Both the position numbers and the translations under genes were made by a program. DNA of 64,000 nucleotides from Undibacterium sp. YM2 (GTDB lineage Bacteria > Pseudomonadota > Gammaproteobacteria > Burkholderiales > Burkholderiaceae_D): NCBI RefSeq assembly GCF_009937975.1, contig NZ_AP018441.1, positions 1-64,000 of the forward strand, written 5' to 3'. A model generated the notes under the pieces. The model was not told the origin of the DNA. It worked only from the letters and a program-made list of their open reading frames with translations, and ran no database searches. This document shows positions 27,999 to 37,064 of the stretch, piece by piece (the first letter of the stretch is position 1; each line of letters starts with the position of its first letter).

Positions 27999-28291
27999 GC
28001 AAGGACAATGAGCTTGTAGCGCAGCATGTAAGGCAGGAGATAATTGTAGGCCAGGCCGGGCGTTACCCGCAATTCTCGCAGGCGTTCATCTTGGTAGTAC
28101 ATGGTGATGGCACTGCCATCATGTCTTGATTCCCAGATGGACATGTCAGACGTGAAATTCATGTAATGCCATGTGCCATCTGCTTCTGACAAACCATCCC
28201 ATATCAGGCGCGATAATTCATCGCCCCCGACAAAATCAGCCCAGTCTATGGTTTGATCTCCATTTTGGGGCTTGATCTCTAATGCTGTCAT
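27995..28291 (-). CDS. Hypothetical protein downstream of DUF6985 gene
   Basis: This 98-residue soluble protein has an acidic N-terminal half ([20 protein letters not shown]) and a Tyr-rich C-terminus. I do not recognise the family. Its ATG overlaps the stop of the upstream gene (TGATG), so the two are translationally coupled. Confidence 0.6.
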   Translation of the reverse strand: MTALEIKPQNGDQTIDWADFVGGDELSRLIWDGLSEADGTWHYMNFTSDMSIWESRHDGSAITMYYQDERLRELRVTPGLAYNYLLPYMLRYKLIVLA

Positions 28292-28827
28292 CAGCCCCGG
28301 CTTTGATACACCACTTTATCAAGGCTGGCTTCACCAAAGGCATCGGCATTGCTGAGGTAATCATCAAAAGGCCCCAGCTTGCTGATTTCTGTGCCATTGC
28401 GGAAAACCAGTTGCAAACCGTTTTCTTCATCCCAGTCGCAATCGCATTCCACTGACACATATACCGTCTTGTCGCCATTCGGGCGCTGGCTGACCAGGGC
28501 TTCATAGCCATACTGTATGTGCTGCCAGACATCAGATGGTTGGGCTATCTGCACGACGTCGAGTTTTTCAGACTTGCGGTAGTTGGCTGTGTCCTGATAA
28601 TAGGCAAAGATATCTGCTTCGGCTTTGCGCAGTGCGGCTGGATCAAGCTTGATGAAGTTGGCAATGGCAGTGTGAAAATCTGCCTTGCTGGTGTCATCGG
28701 CTTCATCATAGCCTTCGAGCAGGAATTCATATTCTTGTTCTTGCAGGGCGGGGATGAGTACAGGCTGGCTGATGTACCAGCCATTTTCTTCATCTTTTTC
28801 TACTGGCCCAATTCCGGGGATATGCAT
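28291..28827 (-). CDS. DUF6985-like hypothetical protein
   Basis: This 178-residue acidic, soluble protein has a C-terminal segment (VSVECDCDWDEENGLQLVFR then NGTEISKLGPFDDYLSNADAF) resembling the DUF6985 family, often found in lists of proteins related to polymorphic-toxin immunity. The assignment is from memory. It is the first gene of a two-gene unit with the 98-residue protein. Confidence 0.6.
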   Translation of the reverse strand: MHIPGIGPVEKDEENGWYISQPVLIPALQEQEYEFLLEGYDEADDTSKADFHTAIANFIKLDPAALRKAEADIFAYYQDTANYRKSEKLDVVQIAQPSDVWQHIQYGYEALVSQRPNGDKTVYVSVECDCDWDEENGLQLVFRNGTEISKLGPFDDYLSNADAFGEASLDKVVYQSRG

Positions 28828-28897
28828 GATGAGTTTTCTTTAGTGTTAGTGAATCAGGCAAGATTTGCCTTAACCACTATTGTCCCACACTAAGCTC

Positions 28898-30052
28898 TCA
28901 AGTTTGTGCTTCAGGATGCTGTTGTACCCCGGTTGTGTCATATAACTGGATTTCATTCAAGTGATCGAAGCAACTGACTTCCGCCGGGTTCAGGCCTATC
29001 CTGAGTTTTTTATCGCTACTGTTCAATTGTCCATGGTTGACCAGCAGGCGCATTTTGGCGATCAGGTCGGCGGTATGCAGCAAGTGGCCCAAGGGACTCC
29101 ATTCTATGGCTTTGCGGCCACCTGCCTGTTGCTGCAGTGCCAGTATTACATGCTCAGGAAATTCCCAGCGCTGGGCAATACGGTAAGACAGGGTCGCTGC
29201 GACCGACGAAAAGATAGGCTGGAAGGCCGGGGAGTATTTGAATTTACCCTGCTCGCAAGTCTGGTCCAGCAGGCGGAAGGCGATGATGAGACCGACATTT
29301 TTCATCAAGCCCGTCAAAAATGCGTGGAAAGGGTCCATATCGCGTGCCAGGGTATGGCAGGCCACCGCACATTTCTCTGACTGACCCCAGATATGGGGGG
29401 CAGCACGGCGGGTGAATTGTCCGGCATTGAGGTTGATGATGGGGCGGAAAGCGACCTTGGCGATCACCAGGCGCAAGCCTTCTTCACCCAGGATCATGAC
29501 GGCTTTTTCCAGGCTGTTGATACGGTCAGCCGGGTTGTACAGGGCGCTGTTGACGGTATTGATGACTTCACCCACCAGCACCACGTCCTTGACGATCTGG
29601 CGTGACAATTCACCGGCAGAAATGGTCTTGCTGCGCAGGCTGCTCAGCAATTGCGGGATGACGCTGGGTACGCGTGGCACGATGACGGCGTCGTTCAGGT
29701 CAGATGCCAGCAATTTGTACAATGCTTGCATGACAGTCTGTTCAGTTTCAAAACTGCCGCCTTCGCCAGGGTAGCCCATGACCCAGTCAAAAAACAGGCT
29801 GTCGACAGGCAGGGCAGGTTTCCAGGCGACGAGTTTTTCTATCGTGGCTGTACTGCTTGCCGGTGTTTCTGCTACCGGTACTGGCTCAGGCTGAGGTGTT
29901 GCAATCTCTGGTTCGGGTTTTGCCGTCACTACTGCTTCAGGTGTCTTTGGTGCAGCGACAACCTCAGGCGCTGGCGTGGGTTGGTTGCTGACAGGCGCGG
30001 CCTGTTCTGCACCGAACAGGCGGTTAAAGAATTTGCTCAGGGTATTCGCCAC
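28898..30052 (-). CDS. HDOD domain signalling protein
   Basis: This 384-residue protein has a low-complexity Pro/Ala/Glu linker (about 18-70) followed by an HDOD domain (about 120-330; IVPRVPSVIPQLLSSLRSKT, LSRQIVKDVVLVGEVINTVN, SLEKAVMILGEEGLR). HDOD domains are non-catalytic HD-like modules tied to signalling, motility and stress. The first residues MANTLSKFFNRLFG could form an amphipathic helix. The protein has no output domain of known enzymatic activity. Confidence 0.82.
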   Translation of the reverse strand: MANTLSKFFNRLFGAEQAAPVSNQPTPAPEVVAAPKTPEAVVTAKPEPEIATPQPEPVPVAETPASSTATIEKLVAWKPALPVDSLFFDWVMGYPGEGGSFETEQTVMQALYKLLASDLNDAVIVPRVPSVIPQLLSSLRSKTISAGELSRQIVKDVVLVGEVINTVNSALYNPADRINSLEKAVMILGEEGLRLVIAKVAFRPIINLNAGQFTRRAAPHIWGQSEKCAVACHTLARDMDPFHAFLTGLMKNVGLIIAFRLLDQTCEQGKFKYSPAFQPIFSSVAATLSYRIAQRWEFPEHVILALQQQAGGRKAIEWSPLGHLLHTADLIAKMRLLVNHGQLNSSDKKLRIGLNPAEVSCFDHLNEIQLYDTTGVQQHPEAQT

Positions 30053-30192
30053 GGCTGCCCTTTCGATTCAAACTGAGAGCGCATCTTGATACTCATGATG
30101 CGCCAGAGCTTTCAGTGTGTATATTTGCCGTGAGCATGTCAATCCCAAGCGCCAGCTATCGTGAATTAGTTGCCCGCTTTTAACTTAAATTG

Positions 30193-30774
30193 TCATTCCC
30201 CAGCGGCAAGCTGGGCATTCAATATGGCAATTTCTGCCATGATTTCTGCGGGGAATTCTTCCCTCGCCCATGCCCGGTATTCACCTTGTGCATAGGCCAG
30301 GCCATTCTTGTAATACATATAGGCATTCAGGCGGTTGCGCACATAATTGTTTTGCGTGCGTACGACTTTGCCCGGTGTGCCCATGACGATGGAATTGTCA
30401 GGGATGACAGTACCTTCCTTGAGGAAAGTATGCCCCGCAATAATGCAGTTATTGCCGATCACGCAGCCATCCATGATGGTGGAGTTGATACCTATCAGGC
30501 AGTTATCACGGATGGTGCAGCCATGGATGGTGCAATGATGGGTGATGGAGCAATGGCTGCCTATGATGGTCGGGGTCTGGTCGCCAATATGCAGCATGAC
30601 AAAGTCCTGGATATTGGTATAAGGACCGATGATGATTTCCTTATGCTCAGACCTGGCAACCACATTCATCCAGATCGAGGCATTTTGCCCCACACTGATC
30701 TTGCCATACAGTTGCGCCGTATCATGGATATATGCTGGCCTGTCGAGTTTGACATCCGGACCGATGAAAGCCAT
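30193..30774 (-). CDS. Gamma-carbonic-anhydrase family protein
   Basis: This 193-residue left-handed beta-helix protein of the YrdA/PaaY gamma-carbonic anhydrase group has hexapeptide repeats throughout. The three metal-binding His positions are visible near VMLHIGD and SITHHCTIHGC. The start at 30774 is preceded by GGGGGAG. It may be co-transcribed with the MAPEG gene 65 bases upstream. Activity may be carbonic anhydrase or acyl-CoA-related; the sequence alone does not decide. Confidence 0.85.
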   Translation of the reverse strand: MAFIGPDVKLDRPAYIHDTAQLYGKISVGQNASIWMNVVARSEHKEIIIGPYTNIQDFVMLHIGDQTPTIIGSHCSITHHCTIHGCTIRDNCLIGINSTIMDGCVIGNNCIIAGHTFLKEGTVIPDNSIVMGTPGKVVRTQNNYVRNRLNAYMYYKNGLAYAQGEYRAWAREEFPAEIMAEIAILNAQLAAGE

Positions 30775-30838
30775 TTGCTCCCCCCAAAATAAACTGAGAT
30801 AAACTGAGTCAACCAATCAAAGACAACAGCATACTGCC

Positions 30839-31270
30839 TTACAGATGCATTTGCAGAAGTATTCTGATAGCGATTATCCAGCACACCGCCATGCCAGACA
30901 GATACAGCATTGCCCGCCAGGGTTGCAGGCCACGCAGATAGACGATAGTGTGCAGATAGCGTATCAGTACATAGCTGCCAAACAGCCAGTTGGCGCTTGC
31001 TTGCGGGCCACCGAGCAAGGTATAAGTCAGCGCCAGGGCGAGAAAGAGTGGCAGATTTTCTACATCATTGCGCCAGACGCGGGCGCAGCGTTGTACCAGG
31101 TCGGCCTCTGCTTCTACAGAGCGCAGGCCAAACATGCCTGCATCCTCTGGCAAGAGATAGCGGCGACTGCGTATGCGGCTGATGACCTGTACGCCGCTCA
31201 ACAGGCTGGCTTTCAGGAACAGTGCCAGCAGGGCCAGTACAAAGCTCGACAGTGCGGGATAGTTCATCAT
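30839..31270 (-). CDS. MAPEG family membrane protein
   Basis: This 143-residue protein has four hydrophobic helices and family motifs such as LRSVEAEADLVQRCARVWRN, FGSYVLIRYLHTIVY and LRGLQPWR. MAPEG proteins are glutathione-linked membrane enzymes (microsomal GST/prostaglandin E synthase type). Its ATG overlaps the stop of the tautomerase gene by 4 bases, so the two form an operon. Confidence 0.85.
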   Translation of the reverse strand: MMNYPALSSFVLALLALFLKASLLSGVQVISRIRSRRYLLPEDAGMFGLRSVEAEADLVQRCARVWRNDVENLPLFLALALTYTLLGGPQASANWLFGSYVLIRYLHTIVYLRGLQPWRAMLYLSGMAVCWIIAIRILLQMHL

Positions 31271-31533
31271 GCTGCCCCTTCTTCGTTTTGCTTGTTGCCG
31301 CGTGCATCCCTGGCAGCCGTAAATTGTGCGATTTGTTGACTTGAGGGGCGCAAGCCACTCATGGACCAGCCCTCGGCTTCGCTTTCCTGAATATTGATCC
31401 AGACTGACTTCTTGAACTCCGGGTTGCCACCACCTTCAATTTCTACCAGGGCATCGGCAATTTTTTCCAGCAGGCGCTGTTTCTGCTCCGTGTTCAGCAT
31501 TCCTTTTATCGTGTTGATTTGCACGTAGGGCAT
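31267..31533 (-). CDS. 4-oxalocrotonate tautomerase-like protein
   Basis: This 88-residue tautomerase-superfamily protein has the catalytic Pro right after the initiator Met (MPYVQINTIKGML). It is somewhat longer than the classical 62-residue 4-OT because of a C-terminal tail rich in charged residues. It is the first gene of the tautomerase-MAPEG(-carbonic anhydrase) unit, divergent from the GlxA-type regulator, which may control it. Confidence 0.8.
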   Translation of the reverse strand: MPYVQINTIKGMLNTEQKQRLLEKIADALVEIEGGGNPEFKKSVWINIQESEAEGWSMSGLRPSSQQIAQFTAARDARGNKQNEEGAA

Positions 31534-31640
31534 GTCGTACTCCTTGTCTGTTTGTAAGAGACTGCATTGTGCGGTCTGCAGAAAAGTACTACCATTGGCT
31601 GAATCGACAAAAAAAGGTGTTTATTGGACAGGGCAGCCAA

Positions 31641-32666
31641 ATGATAATGAAGACAACAAATGAAGGAATCATACGCATAGGCGTACTGGTCTATCCCGGT
31701 TGCCTGCGCAGCGGGGCAGTGATGCCCATGGATGTATTCACCATTGCCAATACCCTGGCAGGCATACGTCCTGCGGGTAGCAAGCCTGTGCAATTTGAAG
31801 CCTTCTGGGTCAGCGCCCGTGGTGATATCTTGCAAGAAGTAGATGGCCTGCATTTCCAGGCGCGTGACATCTATCAGCAAATACAGACGCAGAAGCTTGA
31901 TGCCCTCATGGTGCCAGGAGTGGATCACAGGGACAGCAGTCAGCTTGATGGCTTGCTTGATGCGCTGGCACCTGAGCAGGCGCTGATGGAGAGTTATCTG
32001 CGGGACGATGGTCTGCTGATTTCCAGCTGTTCCAGCACCAGCCTGCTGGCGCGTACCGGCAAGCTTGATGGCCGCCGTGCCACGACAAGTTGGTGGCTCA
32101 GCGCATATTTTCGCAAGAATTTCCCGCAGGTTTTACTGGAGGCAGAAGAGCTCATCGTGGTGGATGGCCAACTGGTATCTTCTGGCGGCGTGACTTCCTA
32201 TATCGATCTGTCGCTATGGCTGGTGGGGCATTTCGCTGGCGAAGAACTGCGTCAGATGACGGCCAAGATACTGGTCGTCGATGCCAATAGAAACAGCCAG
32301 GCACCTTATGTCGCCAAGGCTATCATGCAGGATCAGGGCCATGCGGTCATAGAACGCGCGAGGCGCTGGCTGAACAAGCGCCTGGACCAACAGTGGGCCA
32401 TGGCCGACCTGGCCAGCTATTGCAATGTCAGCCAGCGGACTTTGCTCAGGCGTTTCCAGGAATCGATGAAACTCAGCCCCATCCACTATGTGCAACAATT
32501 AAGGGTGGAGCGCGCCAAGGCCTTGCTGGAAACCACGCGCCTGTCTCTCGAAGATATTACAGCGCGTTGTGGTTATGAAGATGTGTCGAGCTTCAGTAAA
32601 ATCTTCAAGCAATGGGCGCAAGTGACGCCCAAGGATTACCGGCGCAGGTTTGGATTGAGATTCTAG
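31641..32666 (+). CDS. GlxA-type AraC family transcriptional regulator
   Basis: This 341-residue regulator (from ATG 31641, preceded by AGGG) has an N-terminal DJ-1/PfpI-like amidotransferase fold (about 12-190; conserved Cys in LLISSCSSTSLLA). Its C-terminal AraC helix-turn-helix pair (about 235-340) includes LASYCNVSQRTLLRRF and ITARCGYEDVSSFSKIFKQW. It is divergent from the tautomerase operon and lies 17 bases before the FAD oxidoreductase gene. It probably regulates one or both. Confidence 0.87.
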   Translation: MIMKTTNEGIIRIGVLVYPGCLRSGAVMPMDVFTIANTLAGIRPAGSKPVQFEAFWVSARGDILQEVDGLHFQARDIYQQIQTQKLDALMVPGVDHRDSSQLDGLLDALAPEQALMESYLRDDGLLISSCSSTSLLARTGKLDGRRATTSWWLSAYFRKNFPQVLLEAEELIVVDGQLVSSGGVTSYIDLSLWLVGHFAGEELRQMTAKILVVDANRNSQAPYVAKAIMQDQGHAVIERARRWLNKRLDQQWAMADLASYCNVSQRTLLRRFQESMKLSPIHYVQQLRVERAKALLETTRLSLEDITARCGYEDVSSFSKIFKQWAQVTPKDYRRRFGLRF

Positions 32667-32683
32667 ATGGCATAAGGACGACA

Positions 32684-33850
32684 ATGGATAACAGACATAT
32701 AGTGATCGTTGGAGGTGGCGTCATCGGCAGTGCGGTGGCCTACTTTTTAGCCGTGCATCCCCGCTTCCAGGGCAGGATCACTGTGCTGGAACGCGACCCT
32801 ACTTATACCCACGCTTCATCTGCCCTGTCTGCCAGTTCCATACGCCAGCAATTCAGCACACCGTTGAATATACAGATGTCGCAATTCGGCATCACCTTCC
32901 TGCGTGACTTGCATCGGCACCTCGAGGTTGATGGCGAGTTGCCTGAGTTGGGTCTCAGCGAACATGGCTATCTGTATCTGGCAACTGATGGCGGTGCAGC
33001 CACCCTGCTTGAGAATCATGAGATACAAAAGCATGCAAATGTTGATGTCGCCCTGCTAGCTCAAGATGCATTGAAGCAGAAATTCCCGTGGTTGAATGTC
33101 GATGATCTGGCATTGGGTTCGCTGGGCCTTAGTGGCGAAGGCTGGTTTGATGGCTATGCCTTGCTGATGGCATTTCGCCGCAAGGCACGCAGCCTCGGTG
33201 TCAGTTATTTGCAGTTGGATGCACAAGGTTTTGAACATGAGAAGGGCAGAGTAAGCAGCGTACGTTTGCAGGATGGTTCTGTCATTCAATGTGATGTTGC
33301 CGTCAATGCAGCCGGTGCCTGGGCGCGGCCTCTATTGGCAGGTACCGGTTTTGATTTGCCTGTCGTTGGCCGCAAGCGTACTGTGTTCGTGGTATCCAGT
33401 CCTGCGCAGACGCCGTCTTGCCCGCTCATCATTGACCCATCCGGTTTATGGTTGCGGCCAGAAGGCCAGCACTGGATATGTGGCTTGCCACCGGAAGATG
33501 ATCCCGATGATGCACCGCTGGAAGCAGATTATGAGCAGTTCGATACAGTCTGGCAAATCATGGCGAATCGTGTTCCCGCTTTTGAAGCCCTGCGCATGCA
33601 GAGAGCCTGGGCTGGTTATTATGAATACCATGTGTTTGACCAGAATGCTGTTATCGGCGCGCATCCGCAATTGGCGAACCTGATACTGGCGAATGGCTTT
33701 AGCGGCCATGGCATGCAACACGCACCCGCTACCGGGCGCGGTATTGCAGAGCTATTGATCGATGGCGCTTACCGCAGCCTGGACTTATCGTCCTTGTCAG
33801 CCCAGCGCATACTGGATGGCAGGCCGCTGCTGGAAAAGAACGTGATTTAA
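32684..33850 (+). CDS. FAD-dependent oxidoreductase (DAO family)
   Basis: This 388-residue protein has the N-terminal dinucleotide-binding motif VIVGGGVIGSAVAYFL and the DAO-family features VNAAGAWA and the C-terminal NGFSGHGMQHAPATGR. Family members oxidise amino acids, sarcosine or related amines; it resembles the FOXRED1-like branch. The start at 32684 has AAGGA five bases upstream. It directly follows the GlxA-type regulator. Short tandem repeats straddle its stop codon (33841-33865). Confidence 0.85.
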   Translation: MDNRHIVIVGGGVIGSAVAYFLAVHPRFQGRITVLERDPTYTHASSALSASSIRQQFSTPLNIQMSQFGITFLRDLHRHLEVDGELPELGLSEHGYLYLATDGGAATLLENHEIQKHANVDVALLAQDALKQKFPWLNVDDLALGSLGLSGEGWFDGYALLMAFRRKARSLGVSYLQLDAQGFEHEKGRVSSVRLQDGSVIQCDVAVNAAGAWARPLLAGTGFDLPVVGRKRTVFVVSSPAQTPSCPLIIDPSGLWLRPEGQHWICGLPPEDDPDDAPLEADYEQFDTVWQIMANRVPAFEALRMQRAWAGYYEYHVFDQNAVIGAHPQLANLILANGFSGHGMQHAPATGRGIAELLIDGAYRSLDLSSLSAQRILDGRPLLEKNVI

Positions 33851-33865
33851 GAGCGTGATTTGAAG
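33841..33865. repeat. Tandem duplication across a stop codon
   Basis: CGTGATTTAAGAG is followed by CGTGATTTGAAG. The first unit contains the TAA stop of the FAD oxidoreductase. It is one of several short imperfect tandem duplications located at gene ends in this window. Confidence 0.55.
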
Positions 33866-33873
33866 CTGTCCGC

Positions 33874-34905
33874 TTATGCAGCTTTGGCAGCATAAGCATC
33901 CAGCTCATCAAGCCAGATCTGCTTTTGTTCAGGCGTGACAAACGAGGCTTCAAAGGCATTGCGCGCCAGTTGCAGCAATTCTTCCTTGCCCAGTTTCAGC
34001 GCGTCGGCAGTGGCGATGTAATTCGCATTCATGTATCCACCAAAATACGCCGGATCATCTGAGTTGATGGTTACGCACAAACCTGCACGCAGCATGCGCG
34101 CCAGATTATGCTCGCGCATATCCTTGACCACGCACAGCTTCAGATTCGACAGCGGGCATACCGTCAAAGGCATGCGGCTTTGCTGCAACCTGGCCATGAG
34201 GGCAGGGTCTTCTTCTGCGCGTACACCGTGATCTATGCGTTCCACCTGCAAGACATCCAGGGCGCTATGGATATAGGCTGGCGGGCCTTCTTCACCGGCA
34301 TGTGCGACCAGGCGAAACCCCATGGCTTGCGCAATGGTGAAGACATGGGCAAATTTTTCTGGCGGGTTGCCAACTTCAGCAGAGTCCAGACCCACACCCG
34401 TCCACAGATCGGCATATGACTCACGCAAGGGCAGGGCGGCTTCCAGCGTGGCGATTGCGTCTTCTTCACTGAGGTGGCGCAGGAAGCACAAGATCATCGC
34501 ACCAGAAAATCCATGATTGGCACGCGCTTCGCGCAAGGCGCGGGCGATGCCTGCAAAAACGGTGCTGATATCTATGCCACGTGCAGTATGGGTTTGCGGG
34601 TCAAAGAACAGTTCCACATGGCGCACATTGTCAGCCAGGGCGCGCTCTATATAGGCATGCGTCAGGTCAAAGAAATCCTGTTCGGTTTGCAGCACGGCAG
34701 CACCGGCGTAATACAGGTCCAGGAAAGACTGCAAGTCTGCAAAGTCGTAGGCTGCGCGTACTTCTTCCACGTTCGCATACGGTAATTGCACATTGTTTTT
34801 TTGTGCCAGAGCAAACATCAGTTCCGGTTCCAGCGAACCTTCTATATGCAAATGTAATTCTGCCTTGGGCAGGCCGCGGATAAAGTCGTGCAGTTGAGTA
34901 CTCAT
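33874..34905 (-). CDS. Adenine deaminase (adenosine-deaminase family)
   Basis: This 343-residue metal-dependent deaminase has HLHIEGSLEPELMF near the N-terminus (metal His pair), GLDSAEVGNPPEKF, VAHAGEEGPP, ERIDHGVRA and NSDDPAYFGGY. The HIEGSLEPEL and DSAEVGNPP wording matches the Pseudomonas PA0148-like group shown to deaminate adenine rather than adenosine, hence the call. It converts adenine to hypoxanthine and ammonia, fitting the purine-nitrogen theme of puuE. ATG 34905 has AGG upstream; an upstream in-frame start at 34950 is less likely. Confidence 0.85.
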   Translation of the reverse strand: MSTQLHDFIRGLPKAELHLHIEGSLEPELMFALAQKNNVQLPYANVEEVRAAYDFADLQSFLDLYYAGAAVLQTEQDFFDLTHAYIERALADNVRHVELFFDPQTHTARGIDISTVFAGIARALREARANHGFSGAMILCFLRHLSEEDAIATLEAALPLRESYADLWTGVGLDSAEVGNPPEKFAHVFTIAQAMGFRLVAHAGEEGPPAYIHSALDVLQVERIDHGVRAEEDPALMARLQQSRMPLTVCPLSNLKLCVVKDMREHNLARMLRAGLCVTINSDDPAYFGGYMNANYIATADALKLGKEELLQLARNAFEASFVTPEQKQIWLDELDAYAAKAA

Positions 34906-35202
34906 GATCTTGAACCTGAAAAGGGATAATTCCGGATAAAAATACGGCAATGATACGCTGAAGATATCACTGCACCCTTTTCAGGATATCAAAACCAGAT
35001 GATGTTCTGTATAGATGGCCGCATATTGATACTGGCCAGTGCTTGATGGCGTGGGATTTTTACAGTCAGCAGGTGAACCGGCGCAAAGCAGTATGGACGA
35101 TGGCCACAGCCATCGCCCCTGTTCATCGCCGCTATTGATTATCGCGCTGTTTTCATCGTTTGCTGGTGACGCCTGTTACCTGTCAGTACAGATTAGTGCA
35201 GA

Positions 35203-35460
35203 TTAGTGCAACAACACGCTTTGACCCATATAGCCATCAAACTGGCCAAGGAAGTCGTCGATTTCTTCTATGCTGGGTTCACTGGCGATGAGGTCAGTCA
35301 CGTCCTTGCGGAAATTGATGGCCAGCGGGCCGCCAATAAACCATTCGCGGCGTACTGCCTTGTCAGTGATTTCATAACCACCAAAGCGCAGGGCTTCGTG
35401 GTCAGTATCGGCACCATATTCGATGACGCTGTATTGATCGCTGTTATAGATGAGATTCAT
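35203..35460 (-). CDS. DUF3567 family protein
   Basis: This 85-residue protein starts MNLIYNSDQYSV and contains GGYEITDKAVRREWFI, matching the DUF3567 family confined largely to Burkholderiales. The function is unknown. AAAGG nine bases before ATG 35460 favours this start over the ATG nine bases upstream. Confidence 0.82.
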   Translation of the reverse strand: MNLIYNSDQYSVIEYGADTDHEALRFGGYEITDKAVRREWFIGGPLAINFRKDVTDLIASEPSIEEIDDFLGQFDGYMGQSVLLH

Positions 35461-35667
35461 TTTATGCATCCTTTCTGGCGGGAGGATATTTCCTCTGGTT
35501 AACCGTTCATGGTGCTTACATGATGTTGCTTACAGCGAATTTCAAGCAATTGCTGTCGATGAAGCTACTACTCTTATTTCCGTAACGCAAGGTACATAGG
35601 GCTATTCTGTGCTGCTATGAAGTATTACGGCACGGCAACGTCTCGACTTTAGCGACTTAACATTGGT

Positions 35668-36084
35668 TCACAAGCTGGTGTGAGCATTGATCTCAAGCAA
35701 GTTAGTGTAGGTGGGGTCCTGAAGTGTGAGCAGAAGTTTATCCAGGTGGGCATCGCTGGCGATGCCTAGGTATATATTAGCTGGTTTTTGCCGGAGGGCG
35801 CGGTTCAGTGTGACGCGCAGGCTGAGGTTGCCTATGCAACAAAAGCAACCTGGGGCAATGCGGCTGATGTGCATCAGCTCCGTGGCTTGCAAGATATCTT
35901 GCCCATCAGGCAAGCCTTCGAGGATGACGACATTTTTGTCGGTGGCAGCGTTGTTGTCTGCGCTGTTACCAGGTAAACGGGCAAGGGACGCTGCAATTGC
36001 CGCCTCCCTCTGGGTATAACTCGCGCCATGTATCAGGTGTAATTGCGCTTTTGCTGCTGTCACTTTGCACTCACGCCGAATCAT
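35668..36084 (-). CDS. Short CobW-like protein with degenerate P-loop
   Basis: This 138-residue protein keeps the GCFCC motif (C-x-C-C) of CobW/COG0523 metallochaperone GTPases, followed by NLSLRVTLNRALRQKPANIYLGI in the usual relative order. The N-terminal region LHLIHGASYTQREAAI stands where a GxxxxGKT P-loop is expected, but the Lys-Thr is missing. The C-terminal CobW domain is absent. It could be a specialised short family or a remnant. It lies 30 bases beyond the ntrX stop on the same strand. Confidence 0.6.
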   Translation of the reverse strand: MIRRECKVTAAKAQLHLIHGASYTQREAAIAASLARLPGNSADNNAATDKNVVILEGLPDGQDILQATELMHISRIAPGCFCCIGNLSLRVTLNRALRQKPANIYLGIASDAHLDKLLLTLQDPTYTNLLEINAHTSL

Positions 36085-36114
36085 GCTTTATTCATATCGT
36101 GCAGTGCTGCAATA

Positions 36115-36837
36115 TTACTCACCACGTTTCGCGTACTTCATGGACTCAACGCCCAGTTGCTTGAGTTTGCGGTACAGGTGCGTGCGTTCCAGCCCGGTTT
36201 TTTCTGCCACCCTGGTCATGCTGCCGCCTTCGCGGTTCAGGTGGTATTCGAAATAGATGCGTTCGAAAGCATCCCTGGCCTCGCGCAGCGGCAAGTCAAA
36301 CGACAGGCTGGCGAACTGATTATTTGGTGCAGCAGCAACAGGCTGGGCTGCCGAAAAATGCCTGGCTTCATAGGCTGGTGCTGCACTGCCAAAGCTGCCG
36401 GATATACCTGCGCTGGCAGGATTGTCATTGCTGATCACGCGCAAGGCAGGAGCTGCCGGTTTTGCTGGTTCGGTGCTTCGGGTCAGGCCTTGCTGTACTG
36501 CTTTCAACAGTTTTTGCAGGGCGATGGGTTTTTCCAGGAAATTCAAGGCACCTATCCGGGTCGCTTCGACCGCTGTATCTATCGTGGCATGACCTGACAT
36601 CATGATCACCGGCATCGTCAGCAAGCCGTCACGCTGCCATTCTTTCAACAGGGTAACGCCATCCGTGTCCGGCATCCAGATGTCGAGCAAGACCAGATCC
36701 GGCCTGGCTTCCTGCCGGGCAAGACGTGCCTGCTGAGCATTTTCAGCAAGTTGAACCACATGACCTTCATCACCGAGAATTTCAGACAACAATTCACGGA
36801 TACCCATTTCATCATCTACGACCAATATATTTGCCAT
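36115..36837 (-). CDS. ntrX: NtrX-like response regulator lacking an AAA+ domain
   Basis: This 240-residue protein has a receiver domain (1-118; D8, D9, phospho-acceptor D51 in LVLLDIWMP, K102 in LEKP), an Ala/Pro-rich linker (about 120-180) and a C-terminal Fis-type HTH (about 190-235; SMTRVAEKTGLERTHLYRKL). Classical NtrX has a central sigma-54-activating AAA+ domain, which is replaced here by the linker. It should therefore be a DNA-binding regulator that does not drive sigma-54. It follows ntrY after a 227-base gap that contains no gene. Confidence 0.85.
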   Translation of the reverse strand: MANILVVDDEMGIRELLSEILGDEGHVVQLAENAQQARLARQEARPDLVLLDIWMPDTDGVTLLKEWQRDGLLTMPVIMMSGHATIDTAVEATRIGALNFLEKPIALQKLLKAVQQGLTRSTEPAKPAAPALRVISNDNPASAGISGSFGSAAPAYEARHFSAAQPVAAAPNNQFASLSFDLPLREARDAFERIYFEYHLNREGGSMTRVAEKTGLERTHLYRKLKQLGVESMKYAKRGE

Positions 36838-37064
36838 AAATCTACCCTATTACCGCCTCTATGTTTTTTTGGGTGCTTCTTACCGTTCGATGTTCAAGTC
36901 TGCACATGGCCTGCCCCAGACTGGCTGGTGAAGACGATGTACTTGTGTTGAATGACAATTTCAAAGTGCCCCTTCTGCTCTTTAGCCGTATTCCTCTTTT
37001 GGGAATATCGGAACAACTACTGCGCAACAAATACTGCACAACTATTACCGCAAGTACGGTGAAC

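Noticed and set aside
33890-34905. Adenosine deaminase (Add) as the product
   Set aside because: The HIEGSLEPEL and DSAEVGNPP wording fits the adenine deaminase branch better; kept as a family-level alternative.
35191-35210. GATTAGTGCA direct repeat as an attachment site
   Set aside because: The two copies are immediately adjacent and simply duplicate the 3' end of the DUF3567 gene; there is no integrase or island.
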